Part shown: piece by piece, positions 54,531 to 63,897 of the stretch | Position numbering within the stretch: the stretch's first letter is position 1 | Layout of the letters: every line of letters begins with the position of its first letter | NCBI RefSeq assembly: GCF_020179605.1 | Contig: NZ_JAINZO010000001.1 | Location: 868,001-932,000, forward strand | DNA length: 64,000 nucleotides | Source: Geomonas agri | GTDB taxonomy: Bacteria > Desulfobacterota > Desulfuromonadia > Geobacterales > Geobacteraceae | Direction of reading: 5' to 3' | Made by a program: the position numbers and the translations under genes | Notes under the pieces: generated by a model | The model's database searches: none | The model's input: only the letters and a program-made list of their open reading frames with translations | What the model was told of the DNA's origin: nothing

Positions 54531-54628
54531 CCGCCCCTCCCCCTGGAGGGGGGAGGTCGGGAGGGGGGCGTTTCCAGATGACGACTGTTTCCCCCTCCCT
54601 AGCCCTCCCCCTCCGGGGGAGGGGATAA
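54531..54628. repeat. Palindromic GC-rich intergenic repeat
   Basis: Arms around CGCCCCTCCCCCTGGAGGGG (54532-54551) and CCCTCCCCCTCCGGGGGAGG (54604-54623) pair with each other and internally. This polypurine/polypyrimidine element lies 27 bases after apgM and may act as its terminator. Confidence 0.65.
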
Positions 54629-54770
54629 TCAAAATGAACATCATCCCGCATCGCCTCACATTAAGCGTTGACAACTGCTTGGCCACGGGTTTTAATGGCC
54701 AGTCTACGATTACTTAACCTCATCGGTCCTGCCCTCGGGCATATCACATTAAAGCTTCAGGAGGAATTTG

Positions 54771-56075
54771 ATGAATCCATTAGCCGCGGAGTTAAACGAG
54801 TCTCTGGCCCAGCACAGCCCTCATGTACTGGAGATGCTGTCTGATCTCGGCAAGAACCTCTTCTTCCCCAAAGGGATCCTCACCCAGTCGGCTGAAGCAA
54901 AAGAAAAAGCCCACAAGTTCAACGCCACCATCGGCATCGCCACCGAGAACGGCGGCCCGATGTACCTTTCCTGCATCCAGGACAAGCTGACCGGCTTTGA
55001 TCCGAAGGATATCTACCCGTATGCACCGCCGGCAGGCAAACCGGAACTGCGCGCCCTGTGGCGCGAGAAGATGCTGCGTGAAAACCCGAGCCAGGTCGGC
55101 AAGCACTTCAGCAGCCCGATCGTCACCAACGCGCTGACCCACGGCCTCTCCATCGTTGCCGACATGTTCGTCGACAAGGGCGATCACCTGATCCTGCCGG
55201 ACATGCTCTGGGGCAACTACAACCTCACCTTCGGCACCTGCAGTGGCGCCATCGTGAAAAAGTACCCAACCTTCACCGCCAACGGCGGCTACGACGTCGA
55301 CGCCTTCAAGGCCGCCCTGCAGAACTCCGCCGAGGAGAAGGGCAAGGTCATCGTGCTGCTGAACTTCCCGAACAACCCGAGCGGCTACACCCCGACCGTT
55401 GCCGAGGGTGACGCCCTGGTCGCCGCCATCAAGGAAGTCGCCGAGGCTGGCTGCAACGTGGTCGCCATCACCGACGACGCCTACTTCGGTCTCTTCTACG
55501 AGGACAGCCTGAAGGAGTCCCTCTTCGGCAAGCTGGCCAACCTCCACCCGCGCATCCTGGCGGTCAAGCTGGACGGCGCCACCAAGGAAGAATTCGTCTG
55601 GGGCTTCCGCACCGGTTTCATCACCTTCGCCGACGGCCACGACTACGAGAACGCGCCGGTGATGAACGCCCTGGAGAAAAAGGCAATGGGCATCATCCGT
55701 GCCCGCATCTCCAACTGCCCGCACCCCTCCCAGACCTTCGTTATCGAGGCGCTGCGCTCCCCGGACTTCCTCAAGCAGAAGGAGGAGAAGTTCCAGATCA
55801 TGAAGGGGCGCGCCCTGAAGACCAAGGAAGTGCTCAACAGTGGCAAGTACGAAAAGGCCTGGGATTACTACCCGTTCAACTCCGGCTACTTCATGTGCCT
55901 CAAGCTGAAGAACGTGGACGCCGAGAAGCTGCGCGTGCACCTGCTGGAGAAGTACGGCGTCGGCGCCATCTCCACCACCAAGACCGACCTCCGTATCGCC
56001 TTCTCCTGCATCGCCGAGCAGGACATCCCGGAGCTGTTCGACATCATCTACAAGGGTGTGCAGGACCTGGCGTAA
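54771..56075 (+). CDS. PLP-dependent class I/II aminotransferase
   Basis: A 434-residue fold-type I aminotransferase. YPYAPPAGKPELRALWREKM precedes the PLP region. VLLNFPNNPSGYTP is the family NPSG-like motif and VVAITDDAYFGLFY contains the cofactor Asp. K272 in GATKEEFVWGFRTG is the PLP lysine, because G and R follow at +6 and +8. The C-terminus contains LRIAFSCI with the substrate-carboxylate Arg. Probably acts on aromatic or other hydrophobic amino acids; the donor is not certain. ATG at 54771 follows AGGAGG by 6 bases. A strong terminator follows. Confidence 0.88.
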   Translation: MNPLAAELNESLAQHSPHVLEMLSDLGKNLFFPKGILTQSAEAKEKAHKFNATIGIATENGGPMYLSCIQDKLTGFDPKDIYPYAPPAGKPELRALWREKMLRENPSQVGKHFSSPIVTNALTHGLSIVADMFVDKGDHLILPDMLWGNYNLTFGTCSGAIVKKYPTFTANGGYDVDAFKAALQNSAEEKGKVIVLLNFPNNPSGYTPTVAEGDALVAAIKEVAEAGCNVVAITDDAYFGLFYEDSLKESLFGKLANLHPRILAVKLDGATKEEFVWGFRTGFITFADGHDYENAPVMNALEKKAMGIIRARISNCPHPSQTFVIEALRSPDFLKQKEEKFQIMKGRALKTKEVLNSGKYEKAWDYYPFNSGYFMCLKLKNVDAEKLRVHLLEKYGVGAISTTKTDLRIAFSCIAEQDIPELFDIIYKGVQDLA

Positions 56076-56105
56076 CGGCTGCCTGTTTTACCTTTTAGCT
56101 GAATG

Positions 56106-56150
56106 AAAGAAGCCCCTGACCGCGCATGTGCGGCAGGGGCTTCTTTTTAT
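56106..56150 (+). terminator. Rho-independent terminator of the aminotransferase gene
   Basis: Stem AAGAAGCCCCTG/CAGGGGCTTCTT with a GC-rich loop is followed by TTTTATT. It lies 30 bases after the stop. Confidence 0.9.
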
Positions 56151-56158
56151 TGTGATGT

Positions 56159-56282
56159 CTCACGCAAAGTCGCAAAGGCGCAAAGAAAGAAAATACATAC
56201 AGGGATAAAGGGGATAAAAGGGATACGTCAAAACCCGCCTTAGGTTTTGATCACTGTTACCCCTTTTATCCCTGTTAAAACG
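56159..56282. repeat. Half CGCAAAG repeat and GGGATAAA inverted repeat
   Basis: A half copy of the 53167-53255 element (CTCACGCAAAGTCGCAAAGG) is followed by inverted arms ACAGGGATAAAGGGG (56199-56213) and CCCCTTTTATCCCTGT (about 56260-56275). This lies between terminators of the aminotransferase and lepB genes. No gene here. Confidence 0.55.
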
Positions 56283-56294
56283 CCAGTGCTGTGC

Positions 56295-56328
56295 AAAAGA
56301 AAAGGGCTCTCCGATGTGGAGAGCCCTT
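56295..56328 (-). terminator. Rho-independent terminator of lepB
   Basis: Stem AAGGGCTCTCC/GGAGAGCCCTT (56302-56328) is followed on the minus strand by a T-rich tail (complement of 56295-56303). It lies 22 bases past the lepB stop. Confidence 0.85.
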
Positions 56329-56349
56329 CGCGTACCAGAGGCTTTTGCG

Positions 56350-57021
56350 TTAGTCTATCAGCTTCCCGATAGATCCGAAGCGGGGGCGCATCTTGTCTTT
56401 GTCCCAGGACCAGTACTTGATGAAAGCCAATCCCTTGATCTTGTCCATCTTCACGAAGCCCCAGAAGCGGCTGTCGTAGGAACGGTCGCGGTTGTCGCCC
56501 ATGACGAAGTAGGAGTCGGCAGGCACAGTGACCGGATCCTTGAAGTCCCTCGGGTTGAACTCCTTGGGAACGGTGTCGGGCTCCTTGTGCACCTCGTGCG
56601 GGTTGGCATACAGCTTCCCGTTCACGTAGACTCGCTTGTTCTTCACCTCGACCACGTCGCCGGGGGTGCCGATGATGCGCTTGATGAAGTCCTTGCTGGG
56701 ATCCTCGGGGTACTCGAACACGATGACATCGCCCTGCCTGGGGGAGCGGATCTTGAGGATGCGCCCGTCCAACCCGGGGATCTTGGTGCCGTAGATGAAC
56801 TTGTTGACCAGCAGGTGGTCCCCGATGAGCAGGGTGTCTTCCATGGAGCCCGAGGGAATCTTGAATGCCTGTACCACGAAGGTGCGGATGACCATGGCCA
56901 ACAGCACCGCGATGATGATCGATTCGAGGTACTCGCGGACGATGTGTTTGCCCTGGGCTGGCTTCACTTCTTTGGCCGGTTCAGCGGGTTTATCTTCGAC
57001 AACGTTCTTGTAATCTTCCAT
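56350..57021 (-). CDS. lepB: Signal peptidase I
   Basis: A 223-residue inner-membrane serine protease that removes signal peptides of secreted proteins. One membrane helix (about 34-52) precedes the catalytic S59 (KIPSGSMEDTL). General base K114 is in DFIKRIIGTPGD, followed by GDVVEVKNKRVYVNG and VMGDNRDRSYDSRFWG. The N-terminal 25 residues are charged and Pro-rich. Start at 57021 has AAGGAAG upstream. It follows lepA by 53 bases on the same strand, the classical lepA-lepB pair. Confidence 0.95.
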   Translation of the reverse strand: MEDYKNVVEDKPAEPAKEVKPAQGKHIVREYLESIIIAVLLAMVIRTFVVQAFKIPSGSMEDTLLIGDHLLVNKFIYGTKIPGLDGRILKIRSPRQGDVIVFEYPEDPSKDFIKRIIGTPGDVVEVKNKRVYVNGKLYANPHEVHKEPDTVPKEFNPRDFKDPVTVPADSYFVMGDNRDRSYDSRFWGFVKMDKIKGLAFIKYWSWDKDKMRPRFGSIGKLID

Positions 57022-57074
57022 GTGCTGTTGCTTCCTTTTGAGGGTATGGGAGGGTCAAGCCTTCCTAAATTAGG

Positions 57075-58874
57075 CTAACCTTCGACTTTGAGGATGGCCA
57101 AAAAGGCCTCTTGCGGCAGTTCCACGTTGCCCACGTTCTTCATGCGCTTCTTCCCTTCCTTCTGCTTCTCCAGGAGTTTGCGCTTCCTGGTGATGTCGCC
57201 ACCGTAGCACTTGGCGAGAACGTCCTTCCTCATCGCCTTCACGGTCTCGCGCGCGATGACCTTGGTGCCGACCGCTGCCTGGATGGCGATTTCGAACATC
57301 TGGCGCGGGATCAACTCTTTCATCTTGGAGACCAGCTCGCGGCCTCTGTAGTAGGCTTTGTCCTTGTGGATGATCAGCGACAGGGCGTCGACCACTTCGC
57401 CGTTGATCATGATGTTGAGGCGCACCAGTTCGCTTTGGCGGTAGTCCAAAAGCTCGTAGTCGAGCGACGCGTACCCCTTGGTGATCGACTTCAGGCGGTC
57501 GTAGAAGTCGAGGACCACCTCGTTCAGCGGCAGCTCGTAGACCACCATGACGCGGGTCGGGGTCAGGTACTTGATCTCGCGCTGCACGCCGCGCTTCTCC
57601 TCGCAAAGCGCCAGGATCCCTCCCACGAACTCGTTGGGGACGTGGATGGAGGCGAGGATGAACGGCTCCTCGACGTAGGCGATCTCCTGGGTCGGGGGGA
57701 GCTGGTTCGCGCTCTGGATGTGGACCATGTTGCCGTCGGTGCCGTGCACGCGGTAGACGACGGTGGGGGCGGTGGTGATGAGCTCGAGGTTGAACTCGCG
57801 CTCCAGCCGCTCCTGGATGATCTCCATGTGCAACAGACCCAGGAAGCCGCAGCGGAAGCCGAAGCCGAGCGCGAGCGAGGTTTCCGGGTCGTAGGAGAAG
57901 GAGGAGTCGTTCAGCTTGAGCTTCGCCAGCGCGTCGCGCAGGCTCTCATACTGGGAGGTGTCGATCGGGTAGAGCCCGGAGAACACCATCGGCTTCACTT
58001 CCTTGTAGCCGGGAAGCGCCGCGTCGCAGGGGTTGTGCACCAGCGTGACGGTGTCGCCTACCTTGGCGTCGGCCACTTCCCTGATGCCGGCAATGATGAA
58101 GCCGACCTCGCCGGCGGTGAGTGCCGCGACCTCGCGCATGTCGGGGGAGAAGACGCCGGCCTTCAGCACCTCGTAGTTCTTCCGGTTCGACATGAGCTGG
58201 ATCTTGTCGCCCTTTTTCACCGTGCCGTCCACGATGCGCACCAGGATGATGACGCCCTGGTACTGGTCGTACCACGAGTCGAACAACAGCGCCTTGAGCG
58301 GCTTGTTGGGGTCGCCCTGCGGCGGCGGGATCTTCTTGACGATCTCTTCCAGGATCTCCTTGGTGCCGATCCCTTCTTTGGCACTGGCCAGCACGGCGTC
58401 ATGGGTATCGAGACCGATGATCTCCTCGATCTCGGCCTTGACCCGCTCCGGCTCGGCGGCGGGGAGGTCGATCTTGTTCAGCACGACGAAGACCTCGAGG
58501 TTCGCGTCCAGGGCCAGGTACACGTTGGCCAGGGTCTGCGCCTCGACCCCTTGGGAGGCGTCCACCACCAGCAGGCCGCCCTCGCAGGCGGTCAGCGAAC
58601 GGGAGACCTCGTAGGTGAAGTCGACGTGGCCCGGGGTATCGATCAGGTTGAGTACGTAGTCCTTGCCGTCTTCGGCCCGGTAGTTGAGGCGGACGGTCTG
58701 GGCCTTGATGGTGATGCCGCGTTCCCGTTCCAGGTCCATCTTGTCGAGGAACTGGTCCTGCTTCTCGCGTGCGGAGAGGGTGCCGGTGAATTCGAGAAGG
58801 CGGTCGGCAAGGGTGGATTTGCCGTGATCGATGTGGGCGATGATGGAAAAATTGCGGATATGCTCGAGTACCAT
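57075..58874 (-). CDS. lepA: Elongation factor 4 (LepA)
   Basis: A 599-residue translational GTPase that back-translocates or remodels ribosomes under stress. G1 is [16 protein letters not shown], with RERGITIK (G2), DTPGHVDF (G3) and NKIDLP (G4). Domain II follows, and the LepA-specific C-terminal domain is intact ([24 protein letters not shown] [18 protein letters not shown]). It ends with [17 protein letters not shown], the usual basic tail. Length is the family standard. Start at 58874 has AAAGGA upstream. It is the first gene of the lepA-lepB unit. Confidence 0.97.
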   Translation of the reverse strand: MVLEHIRNFSIIAHIDHGKSTLADRLLEFTGTLSAREKQDQFLDKMDLERERGITIKAQTVRLNYRAEDGKDYVLNLIDTPGHVDFTYEVSRSLTACEGGLLVVDASQGVEAQTLANVYLALDANLEVFVVLNKIDLPAAEPERVKAEIEEIIGLDTHDAVLASAKEGIGTKEILEEIVKKIPPPQGDPNKPLKALLFDSWYDQYQGVIILVRIVDGTVKKGDKIQLMSNRKNYEVLKAGVFSPDMREVAALTAGEVGFIIAGIREVADAKVGDTVTLVHNPCDAALPGYKEVKPMVFSGLYPIDTSQYESLRDALAKLKLNDSSFSYDPETSLALGFGFRCGFLGLLHMEIIQERLEREFNLELITTAPTVVYRVHGTDGNMVHIQSANQLPPTQEIAYVEEPFILASIHVPNEFVGGILALCEEKRGVQREIKYLTPTRVMVVYELPLNEVVLDFYDRLKSITKGYASLDYELLDYRQSELVRLNIMINGEVVDALSLIIHKDKAYYRGRELVSKMKELIPRQMFEIAIQAAVGTKVIARETVKAMRKDVLAKCYGGDITRKRKLLEKQKEGKKRMKNVGNVELPQEAFLAILKVEG

Positions 58875-59188
58875 ATTGTCCTTTATCGGGCGGAGATTAA
58901 CTCATGAAATATATAGATTCGACCTCTGATTGTAAAGGAATTTCTCCCCTCAGAAACAGCCGTGGGCTCTCTTGTTCCGGCTGCCTACCAACCGGCATCC
59001 ACTTTCAGTTTTTGGGTCCCATGCCGATAAGAAAATGCGGGCACTGTTATAGGAGATTGCGAAACAGTTGCAAGGAAATCCTTAGCTGCTTCCAGATTGC
59101 GCGAATGAGTATACGTCTTACAATGATGGTGGATGCATTCATCCTTTTTCTATCCGTGCATTCTTAAATTCAAACAACGGCGGTCTCC
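58875..59188 (+). promoter_or_regulatory. Divergent intergenic region with weak promoter
   Basis: This 314-base stretch separates lepA and the kinase gene, read in opposite directions. TTGCGC (59097-59102), 16 bases, and TACAAT (59119-59124) form a moderate sigma-70 promoter towards the kinase. Nothing else is recognised. Confidence 0.3.
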
Positions 59189-61060
59189 ATGTCTGGCAGG
59201 AAAAAGTCTATTCTTCAACTGGTAGTAGTTACCCTGGTAACTCTGATGACTGTGTTTCTTGCCGCTCTGGGTACCGCCAATTACCTGAAGGAAAGCAGCG
59301 AGCAGTGGGCGAAGCTCGAATACGACCTTCAGGCGGACGTGGACCATTATGCCGCGGCCCTGGCCGCGCCGCTTTGGAACATCGACCGCACCCAGGTCGA
59401 CCTCATCCTGCACAGCATCATGCGCCACAGAAGGGTCTACGCCATCCTGGTCACCAGCGACGGGCAGACCCACGGCCTGGTGCGCGACGCCAACTGGCGC
59501 CCGGTGCCGGTTTCCGGACCGGTGGACCGCAAGGGACTGCGCAGCGCCATGCGTCCCGTCACCTTCGGCGGGCTGGTCATCGGCGGTGTCGAGGAACTGG
59601 CGACGCCGAAGTTCGTGCAGCAGGAACTGCAGCAAACGCTCTACACGACCGTGCTGGTGATCTTGTTCTGCGACATCCTGATGATACTGGCGCTGTACCT
59701 CCTTTTGTGGCGCATCGTCCTGCAGCCGGTGCTCTCCCTGGAAAAGTACGCGGTCGCGGTGAGCGAGGGGAAGGCGGTGCGGGTGCCGCAACGCCCGTAC
59801 TTCGGAGAGCTCGAGGTACTCAGGCAGTCGATCGAGAAGATGGTCGACCTCTTGGGCAACCGCTACCGCGCGATCTTGAAATCGGAAGGCGAGCTGCAAA
59901 AGCTCAAAAACTACCTCGCCAACATCATCGACTCGATGCCCTCCATCCTGATAGGAATCGACAGCACGCACGCGGTGACCCAGTGGAGCCTGCAGGCGAC
60001 CAGGGTGACCGGGATACCGGCTGCGCAGGCGCTTGGGTGCAGCATAGACAGCGTGCTCCCCGAGTTTGCCAGCCAGGTGCACGGACTGATCGCCGAGGTA
60101 CAGGGGCGGCAGAGCGCGACCATGGAAAAGGTGCCGCTGGAACGTGACGGGGAGCGGCACTACTACGACCTCATGCTCTACCCGCTGGTGACCAACTGCG
60201 TGGAAGGGGCCGTGCTACGTATCGAGGACGTCACCCAGCGCGCCCGCATGGACGACCTCATCATCCAGACCGAGAAGATGATGACCGTGGGGGGACTTGC
60301 CGCCGGTATGGCGCACGAGATCAATAACCCGCTTGGCATCATCGCCCAGTCCGCGCAGAACATCGAGCGCAGGGTGCTGGCCGACCTCCCCGCCAACCGC
60401 GGCGTCGCTGCGGAACTGGGCATCGAACTCGCGCTGCTGCAGGAGTACTTCCAGCGTCGGGAGATCCCCCAGTTCATCGCCGACGTCAGGAACGCCTGTG
60501 CCCGGGCGGCGCGCATCGTGGCCAACATGCTCCAGTTCAGCCGCAGAAGCGACGTGGCGATGCAGCCGGCCCGCCTCGATGAGCTCCTGGAGCGCACGGT
60601 GGAGCTCGCCGCCAACGACTACGACCTGAAGAAGAAGTACGACTTCAGGGGGATCGACATTGTCAGGGAGTACGACGGGGGGCTGGGCCCGGTGCCCCTG
60701 ATCATGGTAGAGCTGGAGCAGGTGGTGCTGAACCTTTTGAAGAACTCGGCCCAGGCCATGGCGGAGCATCCCTCCGGGGAGAGGCCGCGCATCACGCTGC
60801 GGCTGCGCGGTGAGGCGGGCTTCGCCGTGGTGGAGGTCGAGGACAACGGCCCGGGCATGACCGAGGAGGTGCGCCGGCGCGTGTTCGAGCCCTTTTTCAC
60901 CACCAAGGGACCGGGGGTGGGGACCGGCCTGGGGCTGTCGGTGTCCTACATGATCGTGACGCAGAACCACAAGGGGGAGATGAGCGTGACGTCGACGGTC
61001 GGCCGCGGCACCTGTTTCCAGATCCGGCTTCCCCTGGGCGGCGAGGTGGATCGTGGCTGA
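59189..61060 (+). CDS. Membrane sensor histidine kinase of an NtrB/C-like cluster
   Basis: A 623-residue kinase. TM1 (about 10-28), a periplasmic domain (30-150: LAAPLWNIDRTQVDLILHSI, the MASE/CHASE-like pattern of periplasmic sensors) and TM2 (152-172) come first. A HAMP-like linker and PAS domain (235-350) follow. HisKA has H376 in AAGMAHEINNPLG and is longer than usual. The ATPase domain has NSAQAM, DNGPGM and GTGLGLS. AHEINNPL is the signature of the NtrB subgroup that pairs with sigma-54 activators, and such an activator is encoded downstream. Its stop overlaps the receiver gene by eight bases. Confidence 0.92.
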   Translation: MSGRKKSILQLVVVTLVTLMTVFLAALGTANYLKESSEQWAKLEYDLQADVDHYAAALAAPLWNIDRTQVDLILHSIMRHRRVYAILVTSDGQTHGLVRDANWRPVPVSGPVDRKGLRSAMRPVTFGGLVIGGVEELATPKFVQQELQQTLYTTVLVILFCDILMILALYLLLWRIVLQPVLSLEKYAVAVSEGKAVRVPQRPYFGELEVLRQSIEKMVDLLGNRYRAILKSEGELQKLKNYLANIIDSMPSILIGIDSTHAVTQWSLQATRVTGIPAAQALGCSIDSVLPEFASQVHGLIAEVQGRQSATMEKVPLERDGERHYYDLMLYPLVTNCVEGAVLRIEDVTQRARMDDLIIQTEKMMTVGGLAAGMAHEINNPLGIIAQSAQNIERRVLADLPANRGVAAELGIELALLQEYFQRREIPQFIADVRNACARAARIVANMLQFSRRSDVAMQPARLDELLERTVELAANDYDLKKKYDFRGIDIVREYDGGLGPVPLIMVELEQVVLNLLKNSAQAMAEHPSGERPRITLRLRGEAGFAVVEVEDNGPGMTEEVRRRVFEPFFTTKGPGVGTGLGLSVSYMIVTQNHKGEMSVTSTVGRGTCFQIRLPLGGEVDRG

Positions 61061-61424
61061 GGCGGCACGCGTCCTGTTGGTGGACGACGAGCCTATGTTC
61101 AGGCGCTCCCTGGCCGGGTACCTCGAGGACTGCGGCTACTGTCTCGCCGAGGCCGAGGACGGGCAGGAGGCCCAGCAGCGCCTGCTGCAGGAGCAGTTTG
61201 ACCTGGTACTCACCGACATGCGCATGCCGGTACTGGATGGCATGGACCTTCTGGCCTGGATTCGGGAGCGCCAACCCGAAACCCCGGTCATCGTCATCAC
61301 CGGCACCGGAGCTGAGCAGGTCGAAGCCGCGGTGCTTTCCCTGGGGGCCGCGGCCTTCCTGACCAAGCCGATCATGGACCTGAGGGAATTGGAATGCGTC
61401 ATGGAACGCGTGCTCAAGGGGTAG
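61053..61424 (+). CDS. Single-domain response regulator
   Basis: A 123-residue free receiver. D13-D14 form the acidic pocket (LLVDDEPMFRR), D55 is the phosphoacceptor (LVLTDMRMPVLDG), Thr lies in IVITGTG and Lys in FLTKPIM. There is no output domain. GTG start at 61053 overlaps the kinase gene. It probably takes phosphate from the upstream kinase and acts as a relay or sink next to the full regulator encoded further on. The binding-protein gene follows after 23 bases. Confidence 0.9.
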   Translation: MAEAARVLLVDDEPMFRRSLAGYLEDCGYCLAEAEDGQEAQQRLLQEQFDLVLTDMRMPVLDGMDLLAWIRERQPETPVIVITGTGAEQVEAAVLSLGAAAFLTKPIMDLRELECVMERVLKG

Positions 61425-61447
61425 CCACCGTGGCGGCTGGAGGATGT

Positions 61448-62206
61448 ATGCGCAGATGGGTTCTTCTTTTCATGGTACTGCTGATCACCATGCAGGCCGT
61501 ACCCGCGGCCGGCGCGGAACGGTACCGGATCGTGGTGGACGACTGGGTCCCGTACTCCTTTTTGAAGGGCGGCAAGCCCGCCGGCACCGACATCGACCTG
61601 TTGAACGCGGTCGGCAAGAGTATCGGCATCGGCTTCGAGTTCGTCTTCGTCCCCTGGTCGCGTGCCATCCAGATGGTGAAGCAGGGCGAGGCGGACGGCA
61701 TCATCTCGCTCTACGACACCCCGGAGCGCAGGGAATTCCTCACCTACACCACGACCCCCCTGAGCAGCGAGACCATTGTCCTGATCGTGGCGGCCCGGAA
61801 GAAACTGAAGCCGATCACCACGGTGGCGGACCTCGCAGGGCTCTCGGTCGGCGTGACGCCGGACACCTCCTACGGCAGGGAATTCGACGCGGCCACCGGC
61901 TTTGCCAGGGAGCCCTGCATGAGCACCGACCTGAAGATATCCAAGCTGCTGGCGGGGCGCATGGACGTGGCGGTCATCAACCGCAACTCGTTGGGGGCGC
62001 GGCTCAAGCAGTCGCCGGAATTAAAGAAAAAGATCAGGGTGCTCCCCCTGGTGATCAACGAGCAGAACCTCTACCTGGCTTTTTCCAAGAAGGCGCTGGA
62101 GCAGCACAGGGCCCCGGTCGAGCAGATTTCCAAGAGCCTGGCCCGGCTGCGCGGTGATGGGACCGCGGCGCGCATCAACCGGGCCTACCTGTCCGCCATC
62201 AAGTGA
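61448..62206 (+). CDS. Periplasmic substrate-binding protein (SBP family 3)
   Basis: A 252-residue secreted binding protein with signal peptide (MRRWVLLFMVLLITMQAVPA, cleavage after AGA). The bilobed fold of amino-acid-binding proteins is visible: VVDDWVPYSFLKGGKPAGTD, FEFVFVPWSRAIQMVKQGEA, DGIISLYDTPERREFLTYT. No transporter genes adjoin. Start at 61448 has GGAGGATGT upstream. Set between sensor kinase genes and an NtrC-type regulator, it may present a ligand to the kinase periplasmic domain instead of feeding a transporter; this is inference. The next gene begins 20 bases later. Confidence 0.88.
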   Translation: MRRWVLLFMVLLITMQAVPAAGAERYRIVVDDWVPYSFLKGGKPAGTDIDLLNAVGKSIGIGFEFVFVPWSRAIQMVKQGEADGIISLYDTPERREFLTYTTTPLSSETIVLIVAARKKLKPITTVADLAGLSVGVTPDTSYGREFDAATGFAREPCMSTDLKISKLLAGRMDVAVINRNSLGARLKQSPELKKKIRVLPLVINEQNLYLAFSKKALEQHRAPVEQISKSLARLRGDGTAARINRAYLSAIK

Positions 62207-62226
62207 TCCCGCTGCAAGGAGTTGAG

Positions 62227-63648
62227 ATGTTTCTTCCCGACAAGGTAAAGCTTTTGATCATCGAGGATGAGGAGGCGGTGCTCAGGGGACTGGCCACCTA
62301 CTTCAGCGACTCCGGTTACCAGGTGGAGACCGCTGCCGACGGCGCCGCCGGCCTGGAGGCGTTCCGCAGGGAGTGCCCCGACATCATCTTCACAGACCTG
62401 CGCATGCCGGTCCTCTCCGGGCACGAGGTGATCAGGGAGGTGAAGCAGCACTGCCCCGACACCCCGGTGGTGGTGATCTCGGGAACCGGCGTGGTCAAGG
62501 ACGCCGTGGAGGCGCTGCGCCTGGGGGCATGGGACTACGTGGAGAAACCCGTGCACGACCTCGAGGCGCTGGAGCACATCGTCAAGAAGGCGCTGGAGCA
62601 CAGCATGCTGCGCAACCAGGTGGCGGGGCTCAAGCAGAAGCTCCTTTCCGGTTCGGTGCGCCGCCCGGAGGTGTTCGCCTCCATCGTAACCCGTTCTTCG
62701 GTCCTCGGGGGGATCTTCCAGTACATCGAGGTGATCGCACCCACGCCGCAGCCGGTCCTCATCTGCGGCGAGACCGGCACCGGCAAGGAACTCTTCGCGC
62801 GCGCGGTGCACGATGCCAGCGGCAGGAAGGGGCGCTTCGTGGCCCTGAACGTGGCGGGGCTGGATGACCAGATGCTTTCCGATACCCTGTTCGGGCACGC
62901 GCGCGGGGCCTTCACCGGCGCCGACAAGCAGCGCGACGGGGTGATCGCCCAGGCGGCGGGGGGGACCCTGTTCCTGGACGAGATCGGCGACCTGAACGAG
63001 GCCTCGCAGATCAAGCTCTTGCGCCTCTTGCAGGAGGGGGAGTATTTCCCCCTCGGCGCGGACCACCCCAAAAAGAGCGACGCCCGCATGGTGCTCGCCA
63101 CGCACCGGAACCTCCTGGAGCGGGTGGGGCAGGGGAGCTTCCGCCAGGACCTCTACTACCGCCTGTTCGCCCACCAGGTCTGCATCCCTCCCTTGCGGGA
63201 ACGCCCGGACGACATCCCGCTGCTGCTGGAGCACTTTCTTGCCGAGGCGGCCGCCATGCTGGGCAAGAACAAGCCCACCCCGCCGCGGGAACTCTGCAGC
63301 TACCTTGCCGCCTACGCTTTCCCCGGCAACGTGCGCGAACTGAAGGCCGTGGTCTACGAGGCGGTGACGCGCCACACCCAGGGGGTCCTGTCCATGGCGT
63401 GCTTTCTCAAGGCGATGGGGAGTGCGCCGGCGCCCGCTCCCGCCGCCAGCGCCCAGGCCGGGACCGAGGTGGTGCTGCGCGAAGGCCAGCTGGAGCGCAT
63501 GCCTACCCTGGACGAGGCGGAGGACGTCCTTATCGAGCAGGCCATGCGCCGCGCCGGCAACAACCAGGGGATCGCCGCCGGGTATCTCGGTATCAACCGC
63601 TCGGCGTTGAATAAGAAGCTGATCAAGCGCCGCGAGCGGAGCGTGTGA
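62227..63648 (+). CDS. NtrC-family sigma-54-dependent response regulator
   Basis: A 473-residue activator. The receiver has D57 (IIFTDLRMPVLSG). The AAA+ domain has Walker A GETGTGKE from residue 181 and the sigma-54 contact loop GAFTGA (227-232), with GGTLFLDEIGDL. A FIS-like DNA-binding helix-turn-helix closes the protein (MRRAGNNQGIAAGYLGINRS). Start at 62227 has AAGGAG upstream. By family it activates promoters of the -24/-12 type when phosphorylated, and one lies about 180 bases past its stop. The kinase at 59189 is the probable partner. Confidence 0.95.
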   Translation: MFLPDKVKLLIIEDEEAVLRGLATYFSDSGYQVETAADGAAGLEAFRRECPDIIFTDLRMPVLSGHEVIREVKQHCPDTPVVVISGTGVVKDAVEALRLGAWDYVEKPVHDLEALEHIVKKALEHSMLRNQVAGLKQKLLSGSVRRPEVFASIVTRSSVLGGIFQYIEVIAPTPQPVLICGETGTGKELFARAVHDASGRKGRFVALNVAGLDDQMLSDTLFGHARGAFTGADKQRDGVIAQAAGGTLFLDEIGDLNEASQIKLLRLLQEGEYFPLGADHPKKSDARMVLATHRNLLERVGQGSFRQDLYYRLFAHQVCIPPLRERPDDIPLLLEHFLAEAAAMLGKNKPTPPRELCSYLAAYAFPGNVRELKAVVYEAVTRHTQGVLSMACFLKAMGSAPAPAPAASAQAGTEVVLREGQLERMPTLDEAEDVLIEQAMRRAGNNQGIAAGYLGINRSALNKKLIKRRERSV

Positions 63649-63824
63649 AGCTGCCGGCCGGACCGGTCGGAAAAATTTCCCAGCGCCGAACATTTTCCCA
63701 TCCTGGCAACTGACTGAAATGAAAGGGGGCTTTGCCGGGAAGACCATCCCCTTGGGAATATTTTCCTACCCCCCCTCGTCCCCGCTTTACGGCGTAACCC
63801 ATCGATCTTGCAGCGTTATTAATG

Positions 63825-63841
63825 TTGGCAACCTCCTTGCT
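63825..63841 (+). promoter_or_regulatory. Sigma-54 (-24/-12) promoter
   Basis: TTGGCAACCTCCTTGCT matches the consensus TTGGCA-N6-TTGCT with GG and GC exactly 12 bases apart. It stands 57 bases before the last gene and downstream of an NtrC-type regulator. The region 63649-63824 upstream would hold the activator site; no clear palindrome was noted. Confidence 0.75.
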
Positions 63842-63897
63842 ATTACCATGGTGGCTCCCGCGGCACGGGGCTCCAATCCAGCCAGGAGGAAGAAACG

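Noticed and set aside
57111..58907. Long plus-strand open frame opposite lepA (598 codons)
   Set aside because: Shadow frame in GC-rich DNA; lepA motifs on the other strand are complete.
62185..63747. Minus-strand open frame opposite the NtrC-type regulator (520 codons)
   Set aside because: Shadow frame, no motifs or ribosome site.
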